DNA from: Aquificota bacterium
GTDB lineage: Bacteria > Aquificota > Aquificia > Aquificales > Aquificaceae
Direction of reading: 5' to 3'
NCBI GenBank assembly: GCA_013153495.1
Contig: JAADEH010000012.1
Span: forward strand, 248,001-312,000
Length of the DNA stretch: 64,000 nucleotides
The notes under the pieces: generated by a model
What the model saw: the letters and a program-made list of their open reading frames with translations, nothing else
What the model was told of the DNA's origin: nothing
The model's database searches: none
Position numbers and translations under genes: made by a program
Part shown: one piece after another, positions 40,176 to 48,437 of the stretch
How the letters are laid out: the number at the start of each line of letters is the position of its first letter
Position numbering within the stretch: position 1 is the stretch's first letter

Positions 40176-40193
40176 AGAATATTAATATATTCT
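40176..40193. promoter_or_regulatory. Perfect palindrome in the pdo promoter region
   Basis: AGAATAT-TAAT-ATATTCT, 7-bp arms, about 26 nt upstream of the pdo ATG. It could be an operator, for instance for a Fur/PerR-like repressor, or just AT-rich promoter DNA. Outer TTAAGA/TCTTAA repeats enclose it. Confidence 0.4.
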
Positions 40194-40210
40194 TAATTCC
40201 TTAATCTGCA

Positions 40211-40897
40211 TCAAAAAAGACTGTCCCTCCTTACACGCTGTAGCAGGTTGTGGGCAAGGCGTGTAGGTTCCGGAATTCTATACTTGGAAGTTTTGAGAAC
40301 GAGACTTACTGCGGTCTTCAAGCTAATCCTGTGTCCTACCGAGACGAAAACGGGAGAAACCCTATCCTTTGTTCTCACCACAGCTCCCACTATCCTGTCC
40401 CTGTATCTGAGGTATGAATAGCTACCTCTATCTGGAGGAGGTTCTTTATAGTATCCGAAGAGCTTACTTTTGGCAACACCCACGCTCACTTCCCCCGTTT
40501 CCACCCCGAAGTGAGAAGCTATACCGCAACCCCGGGGGTGTGCCGTCCCCTGACCGTCTATGAAAAAGACGTCGGGCTTTACCTTAGCCTTTTCGTAGAG
40601 CTTAAGGAGCAGGGGCATCTCCCTGAAGGCTAAAAAGGTGGGTATGTAGGGAAAGCTGACCGTGTCCTCCACCACGAGGTTATAAATGGGTTTTAGAGTC
40701 TTCAGCTCTATCACCACGAGGCTTGCCCAAGCTCTTGTGGGGTTCTGGTCTATCTTCTCAAAGGTCAGGTCCATGCCTCCTACGGTTTCTACGGTTTCAA
40801 AGTCGTCCTTCTGAATTACCTTCTTTGCACACTCTATCTGTATTCTCTTTAATTCCTCTACGGACAGCTCGTCTCCGCTTTGTGCACCTTTCCCCAA
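40211..40897 (-). CDS. nfi: Endonuclease V
   Basis: Cuts near deoxyinosine to repair deaminated adenine, a relevant lesion at high temperature. It has 228 residues. Conserved GGMDLTF (metal-binding Asp), [19 protein letters not shown] and [21 protein letters not shown] motifs are in order. The TTG start is supported by GGAGG seven bases upstream, inside the AMMECR1 gene, giving a 40-nt overlap. It is last in the phoH-ybeY-AMMECR1-nfi chain. Confidence 0.94.
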   Translation of the reverse strand: MGKGAQSGDELSVEELKRIQIECAKKVIQKDDFETVETVGGMDLTFEKIDQNPTRAWASLVVIELKTLKPIYNLVVEDTVSFPYIPTFLAFREMPLLLKLYEKAKVKPDVFFIDGQGTAHPRGCGIASHFGVETGEVSVGVAKSKLFGYYKEPPPDRGSYSYLRYRDRIVGAVVRTKDRVSPVFVSVGHRISLKTAVSLVLKTSKYRIPEPTRLAHNLLQRVRRDSLF

Positions 40898-41457
40898 GGG
40901 CTTTCCTCCTCAAAAACTTCGCTCCTAAATTTATACACCTTAACCTTCGGGTCTTTCCAGCAGTCTTTTGAAAGACCTGCCTTAAGGCAGGTGTGTTCTA
41001 AAAACTCTTCCGCACTCCAGCCGTATCTTACAGGAACCTGCGGTAGGAGTAGTCCCCTGATACCTTCCCTTTCCACCATAAGTCCGTCTTTGCCTACCTC
41101 TACAGCTTGGGGGAGGAACTCTTTGGTAACTTCCTCCGGAGGGGTAAGTATGGAAAGCTCCCATATTACGCTGTCAAACTCCTCCTTCTGAAGGGGAGGG
41201 AAGCGAGGGTCCTTGAAGGAAGCGCTAAGGGAAGAGTGAATGACCCCATACCACAGAGGGTAAATCGGATAGGGAATTCCCACACATCCTCTCAGTTCCT
41301 TGTGCGGATAGGTAAGTATGGTGGTAAAAACCCCCATCTTCTGGGAGAACTTCTCCTTAATATCTTCCGGAACCTCTAAGTCTCTGCCTTCGAAGACGCT
41401 CAGAACAGCTTTCCTTCCGAGTTTTATAAGTTCCTCAGCTTCCCGAGAGCTTAGCAT
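40858..41457 (-). CDS. AMMECR1-domain protein
   Basis: A 199-residue protein of the AMMECR1 family, widespread in archaea and bacteria with no agreed biochemical function. The signature [14 protein letters not shown] is near residues 55-68. ATG at 41457 ([10 protein letters not shown]) is chosen because AGGAAGAGG precedes it; the tracked start is 15 codons upstream. It overlaps ybeY by 23 nt and nfi by 40 nt. Its partner Memo-family protein, often nearby, is not in the window. Confidence 0.88.
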   Translation of the reverse strand: MLSSREAEELIKLGRKAVLSVFEGRDLEVPEDIKEKFSQKMGVFTTILTYPHKELRGCVGIPYPIYPLWYGVIHSSLSASFKDPRFPPLQKEEFDSVIWELSILTPPEEVTKEFLPQAVEVGKDGLMVEREGIRGLLLPQVPVRYGWSAEEFLEHTCLKAGLSKDCWKDPKVKVYKFRSEVFEEESPWGKVHKAETSCP

Positions 41458-41863
41458 AAACCTCTTCCTCCAGTTTTCTGAACTTCTCCTCTTCCTCTCC
41501 ACCCCTTTCGTGGTCGTATCCGAGCAGGTGGATAACCCCGTGTATGAGTAGCCTTTTGACCTCTTCTTCGAGAGTGTGTCCCAGCTCTTGAGCCTGTCTT
41601 TTTGCCGTGTCGAGGGATATAACCACGTCCCCGAGTATAAGCCTGTCCCCGACCTTTTCTCCTATCGGAAAGGATAGGACGTCGGTGGGTTTGTCCTTTC
41701 CCCGGTAGGTTCTGTTCAGCTCCCTTATGTGCTCGTCGTTCGTTATGAGGACGCTAAGCTCGGTGTTTTCAAGTCCGAGGGCTTCAAGTATCCTGCGTGC
41801 CGTTTCCTCTACCGGACCCTTCTTCAGTCCCCTCTTCTTGAGTTTTATCTGAACTTCGTTCAT
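41435..41863 (-). CDS. ybeY: Endoribonuclease YbeY
   Basis: Zinc-dependent RNase for 16S rRNA 3'-end maturation and ribosome quality control. Starting at MNEVQIKLKKRGL (41863) gives 142 residues. The zinc motif HGVIHLLGYDHE and TDVLSFPIGE are diagnostic. The gene begins 80 nt inside the 3' end of phoH, a longer overlap than usual; the phoH-ybeY order itself is common. No Shine-Dalgarno site is close to the ATG, so coupling to phoH translation is likely. Confidence 0.93.
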   Translation of the reverse strand: MNEVQIKLKKRGLKKGPVEETARRILEALGLENTELSVLITNDEHIRELNRTYRGKDKPTDVLSFPIGEKVGDRLILGDVVISLDTAKRQAQELGHTLEEEVKRLLIHGVIHLLGYDHERGGEEEEKFRKLEEEVYAKLSGS

Positions 41864-42821
41864 GGGCTTCGTATGCCTCAATAATCCTCGCAACTATAGG
41901 GTGTCTGACCACATCCTCCTGAGAGAACCACACGAACTCTATACCGGGCACTCCCTCGAGCACCCTCAAAGCCTGAACAAGTCCCGAGTGCTCCTTCTTG
42001 GGGAGGTCTATCTGGGTTATGTCCCCCGTTATGACCACCTTTGAGCCGAACCCTATCCTCGTGAGGAACATCTTCATCTGCTCCTTGGTGGCGTTTTGAG
42101 CTTCGTCGAGAATTATGAAGGCGTCGTTTAGGGTCCTTCCCCTCATGAAGGCGAGGGGGGCTATCTCTATTATGTTCCTTTCGAGCATATACATGGCTTT
42201 GTCGTAATCCACCATGTCGTATAAGGCATCGTATAGGGGTCTGAGGTAGGGGTCCACCTTCTCCGCTATGGTGCCGGGCAGAAAGCCGAGCTTCTCACCT
42301 GCTTCTACCGCAGGTCTCGTAAGGATTATCTTGTTTACCTTCTGTTCTTTGAGGTGGGCTAAAGCCATAGCCATGGCAAGGTAGGTCTTCCCCGTTCCTG
42401 CGGGACCTACTCCGAAGACCACGTCGTTTTCCTTTATAGCCTTGACATATCTCTTCTGGGTTTCGCTTTTGGGAACTATTGCTCTCCTTCTGTGGGTTAC
42501 GAGGATTATCTCCTCTTCTTCCCGGGGTATGTCCCTGTGTCCTTCGGTCTTCTCGAGGAAGTCCTTGGCGTATTCCCTGACCTCCCGAGCCGTCAGATGC
42601 TCCCTCTCGAGGCGGGACATAACCGCTTTCAGGAAGGAGACGAACTTTCTTACCTTCTCGTCCTCTCCCTTTATTATCAGCTCGGTTCCCCGGGGAACTA
42701 TGCGAACGTCAAAGAGTTTGGAGAAATACTTGACGTTTTCGTCCCCCCTTCCGACTACTGCGTAAAACCTCTCGTCGTATCTTCCGAGGTCTATTCTCTC
42801 CTCTAAGGCAACTCCGCTCAT
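41784..42821 (-). CDS. phoH: PhoH-family ATPase
   Basis: A 345-residue P-loop ATPase often linked to YbeY in RNA metabolism. An N-terminal KH-like region (about 1-100) is followed by Walker A VGPAGTGKTYLAMAMA, RPAVEAGEKLGFLPG, and Walker B DAFIILDEAQNAT. The C-terminal tail (SDKTQEEGTEEGSGRGNG) is low-complexity and lies in the region shared with ybeY, so it probably results from the overlap and not from functional need. AGAGGAA precedes the ATG. Confidence 0.93.
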   Translation of the reverse strand: MSGVALEERIDLGRYDERFYAVVGRGDENVKYFSKLFDVRIVPRGTELIIKGEDEKVRKFVSFLKAVMSRLEREHLTAREVREYAKDFLEKTEGHRDIPREEEEIILVTHRRRAIVPKSETQKRYVKAIKENDVVFGVGPAGTGKTYLAMAMALAHLKEQKVNKIILTRPAVEAGEKLGFLPGTIAEKVDPYLRPLYDALYDMVDYDKAMYMLERNIIEIAPLAFMRGRTLNDAFIILDEAQNATKEQMKMFLTRIGFGSKVVITGDITQIDLPKKEHSGLVQALRVLEGVPGIEFVWFSQEDVVRHPIVARIIEAYEAHERSSDKTQEEGTEEGSGRGNGTQDT

Positions 42822-42901
42822 TTCCTCTTGACTTTCTTAAGGTTGAGAATAAATATAGTTTCGGAATTTAAGAAAAACAACCTCAAGGAGGTGAAGACAG
42901 C

Positions 42902-43768
42902 ATGGCTTATATGCTGAGGACTGCCCTGCTCCTCGGACTGCTTACCGGAATACTGCTCTTCTTAGGTCATCTCATAGGCGGGCAGACCGGCGTGGTTATA
43001 GCTTTCGTGATAGCGGCGGTAATGAACTTCATGTCTTACTGGTTCTCGGACAAGATAGTGCTTTCTATGTATGGTGCTAAGGAGATTTCTTACGAAGAAG
43101 CTCCCTGGCTTCATCAAATGGTGGAGGACCTTGCCAGGAGGGCGGAAATACCGAAGCCCAAGATATATCTCGTTCCTATGGAACAGCCGAATGCTTTTGC
43201 AACCGGTCGTGGTCCTGGACATGCGGTGGTGGCGGTTACGAGGGGAATACTGGAGATACTCGACGAGGAGGAACTCAGAGGCGTTCTGGCTCACGAGATA
43301 GCCCACATAAAGAACAGGGACGTTCTGGTGGCTTCCATAGCGGCTACTATAGCGGGAGCCATATCGATGGTGGTTAACTTCCTCCAGTGGGCGCTGATAT
43401 TCGGTTGGGGCAGAGACGAGGAGGACAACAACCCTCTATCCGTAGTGGGTAGCCTTTTGCTTATAATCGTTACCCCCATAATTGCGGCGATAATCCAAAT
43501 GGCTATATCCCGCTCGAGGGAGTATCTGGCGGACGAGACGGGAGCATACATATGCGGTTGTCCCTTGGCTCTTGCGAGAGCGCTCGAGAAGATACACAAC
43601 TACGTTACCCAGGTCCCCGCAAGGGTTAATGAGGGAACAGCACACCTGTTTATAGAGAACCCTCTCAAAGGAGAGGGTCTTATGGAACTCTTCTCCACCC
43701 ACCCTTCCACCGAAAAGAGGATTGCAAGGCTCGTTGAGATAGCCCGTAAGATGGGTCAAGTAGCCTAA
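42902..43768 (+). CDS. htpX: HtpX-type membrane zinc protease
   Basis: Inner-membrane M48 peptidase for quality control of membrane proteins. It has 288 residues: two N-terminal membrane segments, the zinc motif AHEIAHIKNRD near residue 130, two further membrane segments with SMVVNFLQWALIFGWGRDEEDNNP between them, and the downstream ligand in SREYLADETGA. GGAGGTG precedes the ATG. The 3' end overlaps the convergent HIRAN gene by 4 nt. Confidence 0.95.
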   Translation: MAYMLRTALLLGLLTGILLFLGHLIGGQTGVVIAFVIAAVMNFMSYWFSDKIVLSMYGAKEISYEEAPWLHQMVEDLARRAEIPKPKIYLVPMEQPNAFATGRGPGHAVVAVTRGILEILDEEELRGVLAHEIAHIKNRDVLVASIAATIAGAISMVVNFLQWALIFGWGRDEEDNNPLSVVGSLLLIIVTPIIAAIIQMAISRSREYLADETGAYICGCPLALARALEKIHNYVTQVPARVNEGTAHLFIENPLKGEGLMELFSTHPSTEKRIARLVEIARKMGQVA

Positions 43769-44145
43769 GAAACTATCAGATAGACTTCAAGGTTTATCCT
43801 CTCCCAGGGGTTGGGGGACTCCCTCAGCCCCTTAATCTTCGCTTCCAACCTCTCTCCCCTATCCATAAGTTGAGCTATCACCGAGTTATCCACTCTCGGT
43901 ATGTATCCGAGCTTTCTCCCCCTCCATAGAACCTCGACCGCTTTGTGGTCGTAGGGGTTTTGTGGTTCCCTCCTAAGTTCGAGCCTATCCCCTACCTTTA
44001 ATTTGTTCCAGACTTTATCTCCTTCGTAGTATCGATAACCCGCTACGACGGTTTCGAGCAGAAGCACCTTTTTGGAGTTCGCTTTACCACTTACAACACT
44101 TGCAGGTAAAAGCAGTCCAGCCTTTAGGAGTTCCCTCCTGTTCAT
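43765..44145 (-). CDS. Exported HIRAN-domain protein with Tat-like signal
   Basis: A 126-residue protein starting at ATG 44145. The N-terminus MNRRELLKAGLLLPASVVSG has a twin arginine followed by a hydrophobic stretch, fitting a Tat signal. The rest is one HIRAN domain: VAGYRYYEGDKVWNKLKVGDRLELRREPQNPYDHKAVEVLWRGRKLGYIPRVDN. HIRAN domains are best known from Rad5/HLTF helicases, where they bind DNA 3' ends, so an exported single-domain version is unusual. Ligand unknown. The tracked start at 44184 lies before the ATG with no support. Confidence 0.78.
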   Translation of the reverse strand: MNRRELLKAGLLLPASVVSGKANSKKVLLLETVVAGYRYYEGDKVWNKLKVGDRLELRREPQNPYDHKAVEVLWRGRKLGYIPRVDNSVIAQLMDRGERLEAKIKGLRESPNPWERINLEVYLIVS

Positions 44146-44229
44146 AGTGAATAGCAAGTTAAAACTCCCCTCCGTAAAGGTCAAGGGAAAATTACCCGAT
44201 AGGGTAGCTACGGTTCTAAAGTGTTAGAA

Positions 44230-44235
44230 TAAGAT
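44230..44235 (+). promoter_or_regulatory. -10-like TAAGAT of pspA
   Basis: TAAGAT ends 8 nt before the ATG at 44244; the overlapping TAGAAT at 44225-44230 is an alternative. No Shine-Dalgarno site. Confidence 0.4.
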
Positions 44236-44243
44236 ACCTACAA

Positions 44244-44879
44244 ATGCTGAAGCTCATAATAGTAAGGCATGCGGAAAGTCAGTGGAACCCTCTCGGGAGG
44301 TATCAGGGGCATCTTGACCCCGAACTGACCGACAGGGGCAGAAGGCAGGCGGAAGCTCTCGCTTACGAGCTGAAGAAGGAAAACGTGGTTCGCATATACA
44401 CCTCTCCCCTTAAGAGAACCTATCAGACCGCAAAGGTTCTTTCCGACAAGCTCGGCGTTCCCCTGTATAGGGAGGACAGGGTTATAGAGATAGACCACGG
44501 GAAGTGGTCTGGTATGCTCGTTGACGAGGTGCGGGAAAAGTATCCCGAAGAGTTTGAAACCTGGATAAAGGAGCCTCAGAACATAAGGTTTGAGAACGGG
44601 GAAAGCTTGGAAGAAGTTTTAAGCAGGGTAAGGGACTTCCTTCAGTTCGTCAAAGAGAAACATCAGGACGAAACGGTAGTAGTCGTGTCCCATACGGTTC
44701 CTATAAGGTGTATGTATTGTGCCCTACTCGACATAGACCTGTCCAAGTTTTGGAGTTTCGGGTGCGATAATGCTTCCTACTCGGTAGTTCTAATGGAGGA
44801 GGAGAGGAGCGTTATCCAGAAGCTCAACATAACTTGCCACTTGGGGGACCTCTATGTGGAAGCTCATCAGGCTCTTTAG
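44244..44879 (+). CDS. pspA: Metal-independent phosphoserine phosphatase (histidine phosphatase superfamily)
   Basis: Dephosphorylates phosphoserine to make serine. It has 211 residues and looks very close along its whole length to the phosphoserine phosphatase described in Hydrogenobacter thermophilus, a cofactor-independent phosphoglycerate-mutase-like enzyme without mutase activity. Visible are IIVRHAESQWNPLGRYQGHLDP (catalytic His9), EIDHGKWSGMLVDEV, VVVVSHTVPIRCMYCALL and a C-terminal KLNITCHLGDLYVEAH. The similarity is recalled from the published protein, not searched. It overlaps the TPR gene by 26 nt. Confidence 0.88.
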   Translation: MLKLIIVRHAESQWNPLGRYQGHLDPELTDRGRRQAEALAYELKKENVVRIYTSPLKRTYQTAKVLSDKLGVPLYREDRVIEIDHGKWSGMLVDEVREKYPEEFETWIKEPQNIRFENGESLEEVLSRVRDFLQFVKEKHQDETVVVVSHTVPIRCMYCALLDIDLSKFWSFGCDNASYSVVLMEEERSVIQKLNITCHLGDLYVEAHQAL

Positions 44880-47406
44880 CTTTGTAGTTTTTGCTCTGAG
44901 TTTCTCTTTCGGTAGTGAGCTTACGGAGAGCATAAGCCTTCAGGTGAAGGTGGTAGGCAAGATACAGGAGGAAAAGCCAAAACTCTTACCTCCGGAGAGG
45001 TTAACACCCCGGAAGAGACTCACATACCTCGACCTCTCTCACAAACTTTTAGAACCACCCAAGGAGATAGAAGAGCCTGACATAGTAGTCCCCAAAGAGG
45101 GAAAAGCCTGCGGTGAACCCAAGGACAGGAGCTACTACAGGGCGGGGATAAAGCTTTACATAGAGGGAAACCTCAAGGAGGCCGAGAGCAAGTTCTTAGA
45201 TGTTCTTTCCCTTCAGAACTCAGCTTTCATACCCCAGTCCCAATACTTTTTGGGGCTTATATACGCAAGAACAGACAGGGAAAAGGAAGCTGTCGAGTTC
45301 CTGGAAAGCTCCTGCAACGCTCAGCACCCATACAGGATGCCTGCTTGTGAAACCCTATACGCTTTAAAGTTCAAGCTAAACGGGAAACCTGAAGAGGTTG
45401 ACTCACCCCAGCTTTGGAAGACGGTTTACCTGATAAGTGTGGGAGAAGACGTTGGTTCCGTCAGCTGTGAGGACACGGTATTTAAGAGGTATTGTGAATA
45501 CGTTAACAGCTTCATCGAGGGGAACATAGACCCCCAATACGAAGAAAGCACCTCCCTCAGAAGAGCTATAGTTCTGATAGCTCAAAACAGGTATGAGGAA
45601 GCTAAAGCCATACTCGAAAGCCACAACCGACCTCTGAATAAGTTCAGGAACATAGCGCTATACTATCTCGGCGTTATAGCACTTTTGGAGGGAAATAAGA
45701 AGGAAGCCTACAAGTATGCCTCCATGCTGGAGATTTCCGATAAAGAGCTTGCACAGCATCTCTACATACTCCTCTCGGGACAGGACATACTCTTCTCGAG
45801 AATAGCCTTTCAGGTAACGGGTTCCAAGGAGGCTCTGAAAAACTCAGGTATCCTCTACTACAACAGGGGAGATTACGACCTCGCTTACCTGCAGTTTACT
45901 AAGGCGGGAGAGCACCTCCTCTCCGCTTACGCTGCCATAAGAAAGGGAGACTACGAGAAGGCTTACGAAGCTCTCAAAAAGGTAGAGAAAAGGGACAGGG
46001 AATACTACCTCTGGCTACTGGAAACCCTCTACTGGCTGGGCAAGGATGAAGAGATGGAGAAGGTTCTCTCGGAAGTTAAGGACTCCTTCCCCGAGCTATA
46101 TAAGGAATATGTGGGCTGGCTTATGTTCAAGAAGGAAAACTGGCTCGAAGCTTACAAATACTTTGACGACCCCTACCACAAAGCGCTCGCACTATACAAC
46201 TCGGGGAATTACAAAAGGGTTCTGGAAATCCTCGAGGGCGAGGAGGGCCTCAAGGAGAGGGTTCTCAAAGCTAAGGCGGCGATTTCCATGGGCAACGGCG
46301 AGCTTGCGAGAAAATTCCTAAAGGAGGAGAGTCCGGAAGAGATTTACCTCATAGGAATGAGCTACTTTATAGAAGGCGACTATGCAAAGGCGATAGAGTT
46401 CTTTGAAAAGATAGAGGAAGGTCCTCTCAGGAGCAGAGCTTTATTACGGATAGCGGACTCTTACTACAACCTGGGTCAATACGACAAGGCTAAGGAGTTT
46501 TACAAGAGAATACTTTCCGACTTTCCGGACTCTGCGGAAGCTATGGACGCAACCCTCGCACTCGCTCAGATAGAGCTTCAAAACCCCTCCGAAGACCTGG
46601 AAAAGCTCATAGAAGAATTCGTTAAAAAGTTTCCCGACTCACCTCTAATACCCGACCTCAAGTATCAGCTTGCCTCTATATACATCAAAAAAGGGAAGAT
46701 AGAAGAAGCTAAGAAAATCCTCGAGGAGTTGAAGGGGGTCGAAGGGTTCGAAGCCAAGGCTCTGCTCAAGCTTGCAGAAATAGAGGAAAATCCTCAAAGG
46801 AAGGAGGAAATACTCAAAAAGGTCATGTCCATAGGTGAGAAAGAGGAAAAGGAAAGGGCAACGGGTATGCTCATGAACCTTTACTTCCAGAGAAAGGAGT
46901 TTGAAAAGCTGGCGGACTTTTTGGTTAAAGGAGATTTTGACGACAGAAAAAAAGCCCTCGAGATATACCTTTCTGAGAACCTTCAGAAAGCGATGAGACT
47001 CTTTGACCAGCTTATTAAGGAAAATCCAAGAGATGAAGAGCTGAAGGCTATGGCATTAAAACTTTACGATAAGACAAAAGGTAAGAAATACCTCCTCATA
47101 GCCAAGGAAAGCCAGAACCCACGGGTAAGGGCAAGGGCTTTATACCTTCTGGGTCTGAGGGAAAAGAGGAGGAACAAAAAGAAGGCTCTCGAATACTTCG
47201 TGGAAGTGGTCCTGACCTCCAAAGGCATTCACCCCTACTACAACAGGAGCATAATCGAAGCGGCGAACATACTGGTTTCCATGAAGGCGAGAAAAGATGC
47301 CTCATGCCTGCTCGAGAAGCTCGATACTCGTTCCCTCTCCAAGAGGGACCTCAAAAGGGTTAAAATCTTGAGGAAGCAACTCCCTAAGTGTGAGGTGAAG
47401 AGGTAA
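44854..47406 (+). CDS. Exported TPR-repeat protein upstream of exbB-exbD
   Basis: An 850-residue protein. The N-terminal MWKLIRLFSFVVFALSFSFGS is a signal peptide. After a proline-rich stretch, the rest is helical tetratricopeptide repeats (for example AGIKLYIEGNLKEAESKFLDVL, DSYYNLGQYDKAKEFYKRIL, ASIYIKKGKIEEAKKILEEL). It is probably periplasmic or on the inner face of the outer membrane. The start overlaps pspA by 26 nt, and exbB starts at the stop codon, so it is cotranslated with the motor proteins. That order suggests it is a partner of the ExbB/ExbD motor where TonB or TolA would be expected. Confidence 0.78.
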   Translation: MWKLIRLFSFVVFALSFSFGSELTESISLQVKVVGKIQEEKPKLLPPERLTPRKRLTYLDLSHKLLEPPKEIEEPDIVVPKEGKACGEPKDRSYYRAGIKLYIEGNLKEAESKFLDVLSLQNSAFIPQSQYFLGLIYARTDREKEAVEFLESSCNAQHPYRMPACETLYALKFKLNGKPEEVDSPQLWKTVYLISVGEDVGSVSCEDTVFKRYCEYVNSFIEGNIDPQYEESTSLRRAIVLIAQNRYEEAKAILESHNRPLNKFRNIALYYLGVIALLEGNKKEAYKYASMLEISDKELAQHLYILLSGQDILFSRIAFQVTGSKEALKNSGILYYNRGDYDLAYLQFTKAGEHLLSAYAAIRKGDYEKAYEALKKVEKRDREYYLWLLETLYWLGKDEEMEKVLSEVKDSFPELYKEYVGWLMFKKENWLEAYKYFDDPYHKALALYNSGNYKRVLEILEGEEGLKERVLKAKAAISMGNGELARKFLKEESPEEIYLIGMSYFIEGDYAKAIEFFEKIEEGPLRSRALLRIADSYYNLGQYDKAKEFYKRILSDFPDSAEAMDATLALAQIELQNPSEDLEKLIEEFVKKFPDSPLIPDLKYQLASIYIKKGKIEEAKKILEELKGVEGFEAKALLKLAEIEENPQRKEEILKKVMSIGEKEEKERATGMLMNLYFQRKEFEKLADFLVKGDFDDRKKALEIYLSENLQKAMRLFDQLIKENPRDEELKAMALKLYDKTKGKKYLLIAKESQNPRVRARALYLLGLREKRRNKKKALEYFVEVVLTSKGIHPYYNRSIIEAANILVSMKARKDASCLLEKLDTRSLSKRDLKRVKILRKQLPKCEVKR

Positions 47407-48032
47407 TGGAGGGAGTCCTCGGTCAAATACTCGACCTGATAAGGAAAGGCGGAATTGTTATGTATCCCCTGATAATTCTCTCGATAATATCCTGGGTCTA
47501 TATAATCGAGAGGATAATAAATCTACGGGTCGGGATATTCCTGCCTAAGAACCTGAGCGAAATAAAGATACTGCTTCAAAAGGGCGACGTGGAAGGTGCT
47601 CAAAAGGTTCTTTCCATAAACAGCGATGTATTTTCGAGAGCTTTAAGGCTCGTCCTCGAGGAGTATCTGAAGGGCAACAGAAGAAAGTCGGAACTAACTT
47701 TGCTTATGGAGAGGGAACTCTCGGGAATAATTCCTGCGGTTGAAAAGAACCTGATGATACTTTCTGCCATAGCCTCCATAGCTCCCCTGTTGGGGCTGTT
47801 CGGAACTATAACGGGTCTTATAAAGGTATTTTCCGCATATGCTTCCGTTCAGACTGAGGAGGCTCTCAGGCTCCTGGCATCGGGGATAGGAGAGGCACTC
47901 ACCGCTGCCGCAACGGGTCTGATAGTTGCCATACCCGCACTCTTTGCCTACTGGATTTTCAGAAACCTCGGGAACGACATAATAGAAAAGGTGGAGAACG
48001 AAGCGAGGGGAATACTGGAACTGTTGGAGTAG
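47406..48032 (+). CDS. exbB: ExbB/TolQ-family proton channel subunit
   Basis: Inner-membrane motor protein that uses the proton gradient with ExbD to energise envelope processes. It has 208 residues: membrane segments near residues 17-35, 110-135 and 155-180, and the conserved ASIAPLLGLFGTITGLIKVFSAYAS and GIGEALTAAATGLIVAIPALFAYWIF blocks. It could equally be TolQ. It overlaps the TPR gene by one base and is followed by exbD after 3 nt. Confidence 0.92.
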   Translation: MEGVLGQILDLIRKGGIVMYPLIILSIISWVYIIERIINLRVGIFLPKNLSEIKILLQKGDVEGAQKVLSINSDVFSRALRLVLEEYLKGNRRKSELTLLMERELSGIIPAVEKNLMILSAIASIAPLLGLFGTITGLIKVFSAYASVQTEEALRLLASGIGEALTAAATGLIVAIPALFAYWIFRNLGNDIIEKVENEARGILELLE

Positions 48033-48035
48033 GTT

Positions 48036-48437
48036 ATGAACCTCAGAAGGAGAGCGAGGCTCGGGTCCGACGAAAGGGCTTACATAGACGTCGTTCCCTT
48101 AGTGGATACGCTGCTGGCGGTCTTTCTATTTCTGGCGGTTCTGGCTTTTCAGTCTCCCCTGACCTTCATAGCGGTTAAGCTTCCCGAGGCGGAAAAGGGG
48201 GAAAAGCAGAGAATTAGGGCGGCAAGGGTTCAGATTACTAAAAACGGTGCTCTGCTCTTGGAGGGGAGACCTTCGGACCTCAGAAGAATAGAGGAATTCC
48301 TGTCAAAGAGAAAACCCTCTTACCTTATAATAGAGGCGGACGAGGACGCAAAACACAAGTTCGTCGTGTATGTTATGGATGTTGCCAAAAAGGCGGGCGT
48401 TGAAAACGTTATAATTGCTGTTCGTAAGAAACGCTGA
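48036..48437 (+). CDS. exbD: ExbD/TolR-family protein
   Basis: Motor partner of ExbB with one membrane segment. It has 133 residues. The cytoplasmic N-terminus is followed by YIDVVPLVDTLLAVFLFLAVLAF, where the conserved aspartate of PLVD is the proton site, and a periplasmic domain (RVQITKNGALLLEGRP; LIIEADEDAKHKFVVYVMDVAKKAGVENVIIAV). It is one base from the ydcF-like gene. No TonB or TolA follows. Confidence 0.92.
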   Translation: MNLRRRARLGSDERAYIDVVPLVDTLLAVFLFLAVLAFQSPLTFIAVKLPEAEKGEKQRIRAARVQITKNGALLLEGRPSDLRRIEEFLSKRKPSYLIIEADEDAKHKFVVYVMDVAKKAGVENVIIAVRKKR

